Source: Proteobacteria bacterium UBA1847
Lineage (GTDB): Bacteria > Pseudomonadota > Gammaproteobacteria > Steroidobacterales > Woeseiaceae
Reading direction: 5' to 3'
Length of the DNA: 8,420 bases
Assembly: GCA_002338605.1 (NCBI GenBank)
Contig: DDIP01000166.1
Location: forward strand, 1-8,420
In this document: one piece after another, positions 1-6,896 of the stretch
How the letters are laid out: each line of letters opens with the position of its first letter
Numbering within the stretch: the first letter of the stretch is position 1
Notes under the pieces: generated by a model
Told to the model about the DNA's origin: nothing
What the model saw: only the letters and a program-made list of their open reading frames with translations
Database searches by the model: none
Program-made: the position numbers and the translations under genes

Positions 1-689
1 CCTGGCCCGGCGCCGACCAGCCAGGCCTCGCCCGCCTGTCCACCCGTCGAATCATCGAGCAATTCGTTCATCAGTGATTCGGCACCGGCGATATCGCCTG
101 CAATGGCCGCCGTTGCTGCCGGCCCGTCAAATACAGCCTCCCAGAAACGCCGTCGACCGAGCAGATCGGTGCAACGCGCGCGAACCCGATCGCGCCAGTT
201 GCCAGCCAGCGCCGCAAGCTTCGAAATTCCAAAGGGCAGCATGGCCTCGATTTGCTCGCGTAGCTTGCGAGCAAGTACGGGTGCTGTGCCACCTGAGGAT
301 ATCGCGACAACGACCGAGCCACGATCGACGATCGCCGGCGTCAAATAGCTGCAGTTGTCGATGTCATCGACGCCATTGCAGAAGATGCCGGCGAGGCTTG
401 CGCACTGAAAGACGGCTCGCTCCACTGATGGAACGCCCGTTGCACTGACGACCAGCCAATGGCCGGTCACATCGTCCGGCGAGAAATCACGCTCTGTCAG
501 TTTCACGTTGTTGTCATTGGCGAACAGACGGGTTGCCGGATTGAATGCCGGAGCAACCATTTCAAGGCCTGCGCCAGCCGATACCAGCAGGCGCGCCTTG
601 CGAAGTGCGATAGCGCCGCCACCGACAACCAGGCAAGGCCGGTCGCGAAGGTCGAGGAAGGCCGGGAAGTAGTTCACAAGGGATTCCAT
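1..689 (-). CDS. cysG: Siroheme synthase CysG, N-terminal part (3' end outside the window)
   Basis: Multifunctional siroheme synthase: the N-terminal half oxidises precorrin-2 with NAD+ and inserts iron; the C-terminal half (SUMT) methylates uroporphyrinogen III. 229 full codons are visible. The dinucleotide-binding loop VVGGG is at residues 21-25, followed by the family-typical RKARLL. CNGVDD at 104-109 places D108 at the position of the catalytic Asp104 of enterobacterial CysG. SSGGTAPVLAR (131-141) matches the conserved loop holding Ser128 of that enzyme. The GRRRFWE dimerisation-region motif follows. The window ends just as the SUMT domain starts with VGAGPG (225-230), so this is the fused CysG form, not a stand-alone Met8-like dehydrogenase. 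ATG at 689 gives the same N-terminal length as E. coli CysG to within four residues, but has no clear Shine-Dalgarno sequence. It is divergent from cysB and supplies the siroheme needed by CysI. The family call is firm; whether the SUMT half is intact cannot be seen. Confidence 0.95.
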   Translation of the reverse strand, partial: MESLVNYFPAFLDLRDRPCLVVGGGAIALRKARLLVSAGAGLEMVAPAFNPATRLFANDNNVKLTERDFSPDDVTGHWLVVSATGVPSVERAVFQCASLAGIFCNGVDDIDNCSYLTPAIVDRGSVVVAISSGGTAPVLARKLREQIEAMLPFGISKLAALAGNWRDRVRARCTDLLGRRRFWEAVFDGPAATAAIAGDIAGAESLMNELLDDSTGGQAGEAWLVGAGP

Positions 690-868
690 CAAGATCGAGG
701 CAAGCAGTGTATCCGCCGGCCGCAAGGTCCAAAAGACGCGCTGTTTCTGCTGATATAGCCTTCTGTTATAAGTATCTGGTATACCTGTCACATCAATTGA
801 AACTGTACCGATGCGCACTGGTCATAAACTTCTGGACAGACAACAATAAACGCACTCAAAAGACACCG
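690..868. promoter_or_regulatory. Divergent cysG/cysB control region
   Basis: This 179-base AT-richer gap separates two divergent genes and must hold both promoters. It contains the 8-base palindrome GGTATACC (778-785) and the candidate operator at 753-783. For cysB the best -35 word is TTGAAA (797-802), with only a poor and badly spaced -10 (CATAAA, 823-828). For cysG, GTGACA and TATAAC on the minus strand are only 15 bases apart and overlap the candidate operator. Poor core promoters are expected where an activator is needed, but transcription start sites cannot be fixed from sequence. Neither gene has a strong ribosome binding site. Confidence 0.5.
753..783 (+). promoter_or_regulatory. Candidate CysB operator, cysB/cysG copy
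   Basis: Reads ATATA, 7 bases, GTTATAAG (765-772), 7 bases, TATA (780-783). The same words with the same spacing occur on the minus strand upstream of cysJ (6203 down to 6173); 19 of 31 positions match. It ends 85 bases before the cysB start. LysR-family regulators commonly bind AT-rich, spaced sites of this size and often control their own divergent neighbour. Assignment to CysB is inference from position and repetition. Confidence 0.4.
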
Positions 869-1879
869 ATGAAACTGCAACAACTCAAGTACCTGCTCGC
901 GATCGTCGACAATGGATTGAACATTACGGCAGCCGCGGAGCGCATGTACACGAGTCAGCCCGGCGTCAGCAAGCAGCTCAAGTTGCTCGAAGAAGAACTC
1001 GGCATGCAGTTATTCACGCGTAAGGGCAAGAGTCTTGGTGGAATTACGCCAGCCGGTCACCAGGTCATTGATCGTGCGCGGATCATCATGCGCGAAGCTG
1101 ACAATATCCGCAGCCTTGCATCAGATTACTACCAGGAAGAAGAAGGCTCACTGTCTATCGCGACGACCCATACGCAAGCGCGTTACGTGCTGCCGGATAT
1201 CGTTGCAGAGTTTCGCAAGCGTTTCCCGAAAGTCGGCCTGAATTTGCACCAGGGCACGTCGGAGCAAATCGCCGACATGGTCGCCGCCAACGACATCGAT
1301 TTCGCCATCGCAACCGGCTCCAATGCCCTGTTCGACGAGTTGCTGCTGGTTCCAAGCTATCGCTGGGATCGATCCATCATCGTACCGCGGGATCATGAAT
1401 TGACGAAGCTGGATCGCAAGATCAGCCTGCACGATCTTGCCGAGTATCCGCTTGTCACCTATGTCTTCAGCTTTGGCGGCCAATCGTCGCTCAAGCGAGC
1501 ATTTGAGGACGAAGGGCTCGAGCCCGATGTTGTGTTCACCGCACGCGATGCCGATGTCATCAAGACCTATGTTCGCATGGGACTCGGCGTCGGCATTGTT
1601 GCCAGCATGGCCGCCGATTGTGATGACAGGAAGGACCTGCAGGTCATCGATGCCGAGGGATTGTTCCCGCGCAGCACGACCTGGATTGGCTATCGCAAGA
1701 ACGCCGTGCTGCGGCGTTATATGATTGATTTTATTCAGTTGTTTGCACCACACGTTGATTCAAGGCAGCTTGAAGAGATTCGCAAGGCCGGCACACAGGA
1801 GGAAATCGACGCGCTCTTCGACAAGGCCAGCCTGCCGGTCCGGTCCGGATGCGTTGACAGCGTCATCGCCGCTGCCTGA
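869..1879 (+). CDS. cysB: LysR-family transcriptional regulator CysB
   Basis: Predicted activator of the cysteine regulon, a cytoplasmic DNA-binding protein answering to O-acetylserine/N-acetylserine and sulfur supply. 336 residues, against 324 in E. coli CysB. The winged helix-turn-helix fills residues 1-60, beginning MKLQQLKYLL and containing YTSQPGVSKQ (27-36), nearly identical to CysB. The effector domain starts near residue 93. The signature ATTHTQARY (98-106) keeps Thr100, Thr102 and Gln103, the ligand-contacting residues known from CysB structures, at the same numbers; Thr149 and Trp166 are also kept. DADVIKTYVR (227-236) is another near-exact CysB stretch. The C-terminus carries a short extra tail ending in IAAA. 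ATG at 869 is chosen because it gives the canonical N-terminus; an earlier in-frame ATG at 707 would add 54 unrelated residues over the promoter. No strong Shine-Dalgarno is seen. It is divergent from cysG and convergent with cysH, five bases from that gene's stop. The paralogue Cbl is possible but less likely given the neighbours. Confidence 0.95.
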   Translation: MKLQQLKYLLAIVDNGLNITAAAERMYTSQPGVSKQLKLLEEELGMQLFTRKGKSLGGITPAGHQVIDRARIIMREADNIRSLASDYYQEEEGSLSIATTHTQARYVLPDIVAEFRKRFPKVGLNLHQGTSEQIADMVAANDIDFAIATGSNALFDELLLVPSYRWDRSIIVPRDHELTKLDRKISLHDLAEYPLVTYVFSFGGQSSLKRAFEDEGLEPDVVFTARDADVIKTYVRMGLGVGIVASMAADCDDRKDLQVIDAEGLFPRSTTWIGYRKNAVLRRYMIDFIQLFAPHVDSRQLEEIRKAGTQEEIDALFDKASLPVRSGCVDSVIAAA

Positions 1880-1884
1880 GGCGC

Positions 1885-2565
1885 TTACGCCGACCTCGCG
1901 CCGGCGATCGATTCACCGAACTCCAGTTCATGCAATCCGCACTCGCGCTTGAGTCCAAAGAAGCGTGTTTCCTCAATGTTGTCGACATCGGCAAGCGATT
2001 TTGTTGTGTGCACATCGCCGATCGACACATAACCTTTCTCCCACAAGGGGTGATACGGAAGCTTGTGTTTTTTCAGGTAGTCGTAGATGTCCCGGTCAGT
2101 CCAGTCGGCGATCGGGCAGACCTTGAACCGGTCGCCCGATGCTTCCACGAAAGGCGTCTTGTTGCGATCCAGTGACTGGCCGCGTCGCAGGCCGGAAAAC
2201 CAGGTGCCAACGCCCAGGTCCGCAATCGCCCGCTGCATCGGCTCAACCTTGTTGTCCCGGTTGTAGGATTCGATCCCTTCAAGGCCGTTCTCCCAGCGTT
2301 TACCGTACCGCGCTTCCTGCCAGGCCCTGGATCGCTTCGGCTGGTAGACCTTCAGATTCAAATTCAGTCGATCCGTCAGTTCGTCGACGAACTGATAGGT
2401 TTGGGGAAACAGGTAGCCGGTATCGATCAGCACAACCGGGATATCCGCCTTCTGCCGCGTGACCAGGTGCAACATCACGGCAGACTGCGCACCGAAGCTC
2501 GACGTCAGGATATGCCGGCCCGGCAATGTCCTGAGCGCGGATGCAACTCTGTCTTCAGCTTTCAT
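1885..2565 (-). CDS. cysH: Phosphoadenosine phosphosulfate (PAPS) reductase CysH
   Basis: Reduces PAPS to sulfite and adenosine 3',5'-bisphosphate using thioredoxin or glutaredoxin; cytoplasmic. 226 residues against 244 in E. coli. The adenine-nucleotide-binding loop SSFGAQSA is at 22-29, DTGYLF at 48-53, KVEPM at 106-110, WFSGLRR at 122-128, and the C-terminal KRECGLHE at 207-214 carries the catalytic Cys209. The paired cysteines that hold the 4Fe-4S cluster in APS reductases are absent; the only other cysteine is Cys150. This supports the cluster-free, PAPS-specific type. The start at 2565 follows GGGAGG by seven bases and overlaps the end of cysI by 11 bases. It leaves out about 30 N-terminal residues found in E. 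coli. A longer in-frame start at 2649 exists but has no ribosome binding site and would overlap cysI by 95 bases. It is the last gene of cysJ-cysI-cysH. Confidence 0.95.
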   Translation of the reverse strand: MKAEDRVASALRTLPGRHILTSSFGAQSAVMLHLVTRQKADIPVVLIDTGYLFPQTYQFVDELTDRLNLNLKVYQPKRSRAWQEARYGKRWENGLEGIESYNRDNKVEPMQRAIADLGVGTWFSGLRRGQSLDRNKTPFVEASGDRFKVCPIADWTDRDIYDYLKKHKLPYHPLWEKGYVSIGDVHTTKSLADVDNIEETRFFGLKRECGLHELEFGESIAGARSA

Positions 2566-4249
2566 GCATGAGCCTCCCTTCTGCAAGCTTTCTGACGATG
2601 CCCTTGCGGACAAGGAAGTCTCCAAAGTGTTCGGCGGCATCGCGCTCATTGGCGTATTGCCCGAACAAGGGATTCAAGGCGTCCAGGATTTCGGCCTCGT
2701 TGGCATTGTCGAGATACGGTGTCCCCAGGCGATCGCCGGCAAAGCCGGCACCCAGAAACAGCGTATAGCGACCCGGGCCCTTGCCCACGAGCCCAATCTC
2801 CGCGATATAGGGGCGCGCACAGCCGTTCGGACAGCCCGTCATTCGAGTGGTTATCGCTTCATCCGCGAGACCGTGACGCTGGAGGGCATTGTCGAGCTTG
2901 TCGATCAGCGACGGCAGATAGCGTTCGCTTTCCGCCATGGCGAGACCGCAGCTTGGGAACGCTACACAGGCCATGGAGTTGCGTCGCAACACGCTCGCTT
3001 GTGCGGAGTTTTCGATGCCAAATTCCCGCAGCAGGGCATTGATGATTGCCTTGTTCGACTCCGACACCTTGCTGATGATGAGATTCTGGTTTGGGGTCAG
3101 GCGAAATTCACTGTTGTGCAGTCTAGCAACCGCTCGCAAGCCGCTTAGCAAACGGCGCTCGTTGTTATCGCTTACTCGACCGTTTTCGACGAACAGTCCG
3201 TAATGCCATGCGCCAACATCGTCTTGACGCCAGCCGTATACGTCACCATTGGCAACAAATGCATAGGGTGTCGCCGGCGCGAACGTGATGCCGGAGCGTT
3301 TCTCAACCTCGTTTCGAAACCAGTCGACTCCACGATCGTCAATGGTGTACTTCAGGCGTGCATGTTTGCGATTCGTGCGATCACCATAATCGCGTTGCGT
3401 TGTAACGACGGCCTCGGCAACCGGGATCAGGTCATCGGCCCGGATGAATCCCAGCACGTCACCCAGCCGCGGATAGGTCTCCACTTCGCCATGCGTCATT
3501 CCCATGCCGCCGCCGGCAGTGATGTTGTAACCGGTGAGCTGGCCGTCTTTGACAATTGCAATAAAGCCCAGGTCCTGGGAAAAAACATCGACGTCATTTT
3601 GCGGCGGAATGACAAACGCCGCTTTGAATTTGCGTGGCAGGTAGGTATCACCGTAGATCGGTTCGACCTCGCCTTGCGTCGACTCGAGTTTTTCGCCGTC
3701 GAGCCATATCTCATGGTAGGCGCGGCTCCTCGGTCTCAGGTGTTCTGACAGAGACTCGGCGTGTTCCTGTACGAGTCGATGAACCGCGGACAGTGCAGGC
3801 AGCGAGGGTGACATGACGTTACGATTCACATCGCCACACGCGGCGATGGTGTCGAGCGTCGCCTGGTTGATATCTGCAATGGTCTGCTTCAGGTTTCGCT
3901 TGACCACGCCGTGGTACTGGATTGCCTGCCGGGTTGTCAGTCGAATGCTCTGATTGGCATACTCGGTTGCTATACGATCAAGACCCAGCCACTGCGACGT
4001 CGTCAGCAAGCCGCCGGGAATCCGTGCACGAATCATGAAGCTGTAAGCCGGCTCCAGTTTTTGCCGGGTGCGTTCACTGCGGATGTCGCGATCATCCTGC
4101 TGGTAAATGCCGTGAAACTTGGAGAGCTGTGTATCGGACGGCGCGATCGCACCGGTCAGTGGATCCAGCAGCCCCTCGGCGATGGTTCCGCGAAGGTGCC
4201 GGCTGTGCGCCTTGATGACTTCCACCTCAGACAGCTTCTGCCCGTTCAT
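2555..4249 (-). CDS. cysI: NADPH sulfite reductase hemoprotein (beta) subunit CysI
   Basis: Catalyses the six-electron reduction of sulfite to sulfide at a siroheme coupled to a 4Fe-4S cluster, receiving electrons from CysJ; cytoplasmic. 564 residues, close to the 570 of E. coli. The four cluster/siroheme cysteines are present: Cys428 and Cys434 in [14 protein letters not shown] (427-440), Cys473 and Cys477 in TGCPNGC (471-477). All are offset by six from E. coli Cys434, 440, 479 and 483. Anion- and siroheme-contacting basic motifs are kept: RARIPGG (74-80), NRNV (142-145) and LPRKFK (204-209). The N-terminus has the typical LRGTIAE (19-25) and YQQDDRD (49-55). It starts at 4249 in the overlap TGATG with the cysJ stop, implying translational coupling, and ends 11 bases inside cysH. 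The pairing with cysJ marks it as the NADPH-dependent enzyme rather than ferredoxin-dependent Sir. Confidence 0.97.
   Translation of the reverse strand: MNGQKLSEVEVIKAHSRHLRGTIAEGLLDPLTGAIAPSDTQLSKFHGIYQQDDRDIRSERTRQKLEPAYSFMIRARIPGGLLTTSQWLGLDRIATEYANQSIRLTTRQAIQYHGVVKRNLKQTIADINQATLDTIAACGDVNRNVMSPSLPALSAVHRLVQEHAESLSEHLRPRSRAYHEIWLDGEKLESTQGEVEPIYGDTYLPRKFKAAFVIPPQNDVDVFSQDLGFIAIVKDGQLTGYNITAGGGMGMTHGEVETYPRLGDVLGFIRADDLIPVAEAVVTTQRDYGDRTNRKHARLKYTIDDRGVDWFRNEVEKRSGITFAPATPYAFVANGDVYGWRQDDVGAWHYGLFVENGRVSDNNERRLLSGLRAVARLHNSEFRLTPNQNLIISKVSESNKAIINALLREFGIENSAQASVLRRNSMACVAFPSCGLAMAESERYLPSLIDKLDNALQRHGLADEAITTRMTGCPNGCARPYIAEIGLVGKGPGRYTLFLGAGFAGDRLGTPYLDNANEAEILDALNPLFGQYANERDAAEHFGDFLVRKGIVRKLAEGRLMHES
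2573..2578 (-). promoter_or_regulatory. Ribosome binding site of cysH
   Basis: GGGAGG on the minus strand, seven bases before the ATG at 2565 and inside the last codons of cysI. It is the strongest Shine-Dalgarno in the operon and decides the cysH start in favour of 2565 over the in-frame ATG at 2649. Confidence 0.75.
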
Positions 4250-6066
4250 CAGTACACGTCCCGCTGGTACCGGCCGGCAGTGCGCAGCTCTTTAAGCCGC
4301 TGCTCCGCCGCGTCGACCTGCAGGCTGCCGTGCGTCACAAGCACGTCGATCAACGCGGCATTGACGTCTCCGGCCATATGCTTCGAATCGCCGCAGACAT
4401 AGATCGCAGCACCGTTTTCGATCCAGCGATAAAGCTCGGCACCGTTTTCGCACATTCGGTCCTGTACATAAATCTTGTGCCGCTGGTCGCGCGAAAAGGC
4501 AACGTCCAGTCGTGTCAGGCTTCCCTGTTTCAGGTGCCGTTGCCACTCAAGCTGGTACAGGAAGTCACTGTCAAAGCTCCGGTCGCCGAAAAACAACCAG
4601 CTATCGCCCGTCGCATTTTGCTCCTTGCGCTCTTCGACAAATGCACGAAACGGCGCGACACCAGTACCTGGCCCGATCATGATGATCGGTACGTCCCCTG
4701 CAGGCAGGCGGAATCGTGTATTGCGCTCGACAAACACCGGCACTGTGTCACCTGTCTGCAGGCGATCGACCAGGTGTGTCGAAGCAGCGCCCCAATGTTC
4801 GCTGCCGTGCGCGGTGTACCGGACTTCAGCAACCGTCAGGTGAACTTCATCCGGATTTGCCGCAAGGCTGGAAGCAATCGAGTATGAGCGCGGGCTCAGT
4901 CGTCGCAGCAGATCGACGAGTGTCTGCGCATCGACGGCCGCTGGAAACTTGCGCACGACATCAATAATCTGATGCGAATCCACAAAGTCGCCGAGCGCGT
5001 CGGAATCGCTGCCGGCAAGCAGCGACGACAGGTGTTTGCTGGCTGCTTTCCCGGCCCAGTCACGCAGAAAGGCGAGATTGACTGCCGTGATTTCGAGCTG
5101 TTCGCGGAGTGCGTCGACCAGCTTAACCGACTTTTCCCGAACGACAACGGATTGCTGACCATCAAGCTTGAGTTGTTGCAGCAGTTCGCTGACCAGCTCT
5201 GGCGGGTTCGTTGGCAGGATCGCGAGCGAATCGCCCGGTTCGTACGTCAGACCTGAACCTTCAATCGACAACTCGATATGCCGGACGTCTTTGGCCGACT
5301 GGCCGCCGGTGATTTTCTGGTTGACCAGGACCTCGGCCGGAAACGGGTTCGATTTGCTGTAGGCCGATGTATTTTGCACCGCGCGTAGCAATGGGACCGG
5401 CGGCGCACCAGAGGTCTTGAGCAATGTATCAAGTCCGTCGACAACGCGATTCGACCAGGCGGTGGCCGGTTCTTCGTAGTCAAGATCGCATTCGACCAGG
5501 GGTTCAAAACGTTCGGCACCCAGTCCGCTGAGGCGCGCATCGAACTCACGGCCGGTCTCGCAGAAATTGACGTAACTGCTGTCGCCCAACGCCAGCACCG
5601 AATACTTGAGGCCCGGCAGTTTTGGTGCCGTGTCCGACATCAGGTAATCATGGAAGATCTCGGCATCGTCCGGCGGATCGCCTTCGCCGTGGGTACTGAT
5701 GACAAAAGTCACCAGCAATTCGCGTTTCAGGTTCGCGGGTTTGTAGTCGGCGAGGCTGATCGCGACGGCTGAATACCCTCGTGATCTTGCATCCTGAACC
5801 AGCGACTCGGCGAGCGCCTCGCCGTTGCCTGTCTGCGAACCGTACAGGACGGTCAGCTTTTGATCGCTCTCGCTCGCGGGACTGGTGACCGCCGCCGAAC
5901 GGGACGCGTCGGGTGCCGCTATCGCCTCGCCGTTGGCCGCGGCGAGGCCGGCCACGTAGCCTGAGACCCATTGCAGCTGCAGCGGCGAAAGGCCATCCAT
6001 CGCAGCATGCAGGTTACTCGTTTGTTGCGGGTCCAGTGGTAGGACACCGGCAGGCAAACCACTCAT
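4249..6066 (-). CDS. cysJ: NADPH sulfite reductase flavoprotein (alpha) subunit CysJ
   Basis: Carries electrons from NADPH through FAD and FMN to CysI. 605 residues, against 599 in E. coli. Residues 1-45 match the family's N-terminal oligomerisation segment (LQWVSGYVAGL, 31-41), followed by an Ala/Ser-rich linker. A flavodoxin domain covers about 70-215, with the FMN phosphate loop GSQTGNGE (76-83), STHGEGDPP (124-132) and LGDSSY (160-165). The FAD-binding part of the ferredoxin-reductase-like region holds VNQKITG (248-254), DVRHIEL (260-266) and RSYSIASS (393-400). The NADPH domain has GPGTGVAPFRAF (465-476), FFGDR (492-496), SRDQ (525-528) and YVCGD (556-560). It ends in RYQRDVY, as in E. 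coli, with the terminal aromatic residue that stacks on FAD. ATG at 6066 follows GAGGAG by eight bases. First gene of the operon; no inactivating change is seen. Confidence 0.97.
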   Translation of the reverse strand: MSGLPAGVLPLDPQQTSNLHAAMDGLSPLQLQWVSGYVAGLAAANGEAIAAPDASRSAAVTSPASESDQKLTVLYGSQTGNGEALAESLVQDARSRGYSAVAISLADYKPANLKRELLVTFVISTHGEGDPPDDAEIFHDYLMSDTAPKLPGLKYSVLALGDSSYVNFCETGREFDARLSGLGAERFEPLVECDLDYEEPATAWSNRVVDGLDTLLKTSGAPPVPLLRAVQNTSAYSKSNPFPAEVLVNQKITGGQSAKDVRHIELSIEGSGLTYEPGDSLAILPTNPPELVSELLQQLKLDGQQSVVVREKSVKLVDALREQLEITAVNLAFLRDWAGKAASKHLSSLLAGSDSDALGDFVDSHQIIDVVRKFPAAVDAQTLVDLLRRLSPRSYSIASSLAANPDEVHLTVAEVRYTAHGSEHWGAASTHLVDRLQTGDTVPVFVERNTRFRLPAGDVPIIMIGPGTGVAPFRAFVEERKEQNATGDSWLFFGDRSFDSDFLYQLEWQRHLKQGSLTRLDVAFSRDQRHKIYVQDRMCENGAELYRWIENGAAIYVCGDSKHMAGDVNAALIDVLVTHGSLQVDAAEQRLKELRTAGRYQRDVY

Positions 6067-6123
6067 CGTTCCAACTCCTCAGGGCTAGGGCAGGACCGCA
6101 AATCGAATCACGGACTGTGCGTA

Positions 6124-6152
6124 ACCATAGGGAGGGAGCTTTCGGGCGTGAA
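6124..6152 (-). promoter_or_regulatory. Candidate cysJIH promoter
   Basis: On the minus strand TTCACG (6152-6147) and TATGGT (6129-6124) are separated by 17 bases; each matches four of six consensus sigma-70 positions. Transcription would start near 6117, about 50 bases before the cysJ ATG. The candidate operator would then lie at about -56 to -86, a usual place for a LysR-type activator. An alternative perfect -10 word TATAAT (6202-6197) has no recognisable -35 and would put the repeats downstream of the start site. Confidence 0.35.
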
Positions 6153-6172
6153 CGGCCAGTTTGTTATCGGCT

Positions 6173-6203
6173 TATAACGCGACCTTATAACGTCCGATTA
6201 TAT
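6173..6203 (-). promoter_or_regulatory. Candidate CysB operator, cysJ copy
   Basis: Minus strand: ATATA (6203-6199), 7 bases, GTTATAAG (6191-6184), then a second GTTATAAG (6178-6171) whose TATA core is 15 bases from the first, exactly as in the 753-783 element. Next to it, GTTAT (6163-6167) and ATAAC (6174-6178) on the plus strand form an inverted repeat with a 6-base spacer. Position upstream of a CysB-regulated operon in other bacteria supports the assignment, which remains inference. Confidence 0.45.
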
Positions 6204-6226
6204 GCCGGCTTGAAGAGCCGCCGATG

Positions 6227-6826
6227 CTAGTAAATTCGGATACCGCCGTGGCGCATCCGGCTTTGGCGGTCGACCCACCACATGCCGAGCAGGATGCCGG
6301 CAACCAGGCAGACGGCAATTGCAGCCGCCACCCAGCTCAGCGGCAAGCTGCCACGATATCGCTCCTTGAGGCCCTGGATGCTCTGATTCTCGGCCTTGAG
6401 ACGTTCGATTTCGACGGTGGCGTCGGCGAGCTGCGCCTTTGTTTCGGTGGCTTCCTTTTGCAGGGCGTCAATCGTTGCGGCCGGTGCGGCAAAGGACTGC
6501 CGGGTCTGTTCGAGTTCGGCAACGAGTGCGTCGCGCTCGGCTGTGATTTCAGCGACGATCAGTTTCGCCGGCTTGTCGTCGACCAGGTAGGCCGTCTTGA
6601 CCCAGCCTTCCGTCGCGTCCGGCAGGCGGACATTCGCGTAGTTTCGATCGCGTGAAAGAATTTCCATTGCCTGGCCGCTTTCGAGCATCCGAAAAGGTCT
6701 TCCTGACGTATCGGCTGCCTCGTGCAAACCCAGCCTCAGGTTGTCAGTGACGTACGCCGTTTCAGCGATCGCCGTCGCTGGCAGTAGCGCCAGCATACTC
6801 AAAACAATAAAAAATCGTGGCCACAT
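6227..6826 (-). CDS. SH3-domain protein with C-terminal membrane anchor (YgiM-like)
   Basis: 199-residue envelope protein of unknown exact function. It has an N-terminal signal peptide (hydrophobic 5-20, likely cut after ATAIA at residue 21). A bacterial SH3 domain follows at about 22-85, with YVTDNLRLGLHEA and the late GWVKTAYL. A charged coiled-coil stretch covers about 90-155, one transmembrane helix lies at about 163-185, and the short tail is basic (RQSRMRHGG). This order is that of the gammaproteobacterial 'SH3 and anchor domain' family, which includes E. coli YgiM. The topology implied is a periplasmic SH3 domain held to the inner membrane. The start at 6826 has GGAG seven bases upstream. 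It lies 70 bases downstream of dacB in the same direction, so a link to cell-wall metabolism is plausible but unproven. Confidence 0.85.
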   Translation of the reverse strand: MWPRFFIVLSMLALLPATAIAETAYVTDNLRLGLHEAADTSGRPFRMLESGQAMEILSRDRNYANVRLPDATEGWVKTAYLVDDKPAKLIVAEITAERDALVAELEQTRQSFAAPAATIDALQKEATETKAQLADATVEIERLKAENQSIQGLKERYRGSLPLSWVAAAIAVCLVAGILLGMWWVDRQSRMRHGGIRIY

Positions 6827-6855
6827 CGTCTATCTCCATTGCCCGCCGCGAGTGT

Positions 6856-6885
6856 ACTACAGGCAAACTCCGGGTCGCCGTGCAA
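6856..6885 (-). promoter_or_regulatory. Weak candidate promoter for the SH3-domain gene
   Basis: In the 70-base gap after dacB the minus strand carries TTGCAC (6885-6880) and TGTAGT (6861-6856) with an 18-base spacer. The match to the sigma-70 consensus is moderate. The gene could equally be read from the dacB transcript, since no terminator is evident in the gap. Confidence 0.25.
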
Positions 6886-6896
6886 TTCTCGCACCG

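Larger units (their letters stand above)
6067..6226 (-). promoter_or_regulatory. cysJ upstream region: leader, promoter and activator site
   Basis: The 160-base gap between the SH3-domain gene and cysJ. Read toward cysJ it holds a small stem-loop (CGGCT/AGCCG, 6206-6220) without a T-run, the candidate operator (6203-6173), a candidate promoter (6152-6124), then an untranslated leader and a good ribosome binding site (AGGAG at 6079-6075, minus strand). No strong terminator separates it from the SH3-domain gene, so read-through from upstream is possible. Confidence 0.5.

Noticed and set aside
74..758. Plus-strand open frames over the cysG region
   Set aside because: The minus strand here encodes an unmistakable CysG N-terminal domain, so these are shadows.
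707..868. N-terminal extension of cysB from the ATG at 707
   Set aside because: The 54 extra residues do not resemble CysB and would cover the divergent promoter; the ATG at 869 gives the canonical MKLQQL start.
1148..1753. 201-codon minus-strand open frame inside cysB
   Set aside because: Antisense shadow of the CysB effector domain; no ribosome binding site or family resemblance.
1878..1897. Small hairpin GGCG-CTTA-CGCC at the cysB/cysH junction as a bidirectional terminator
   Set aside because: The stem is only four base pairs and has no T-run on either side.
2459..3148. 229-codon plus-strand open frame opposite cysH/cysI
   Set aside because: It lies antisense to two clearly homologous, intact genes, has no recognisable domain, and its composition is that expected from the reverse of GC-rich codons.
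6204..6222. Stem-loop CGGCT/AGCCG after the SH3-domain gene as an intrinsic terminator
   Set aside because: The stem is five base pairs and is followed on the minus strand by GCATATAAT rather than a run of T.
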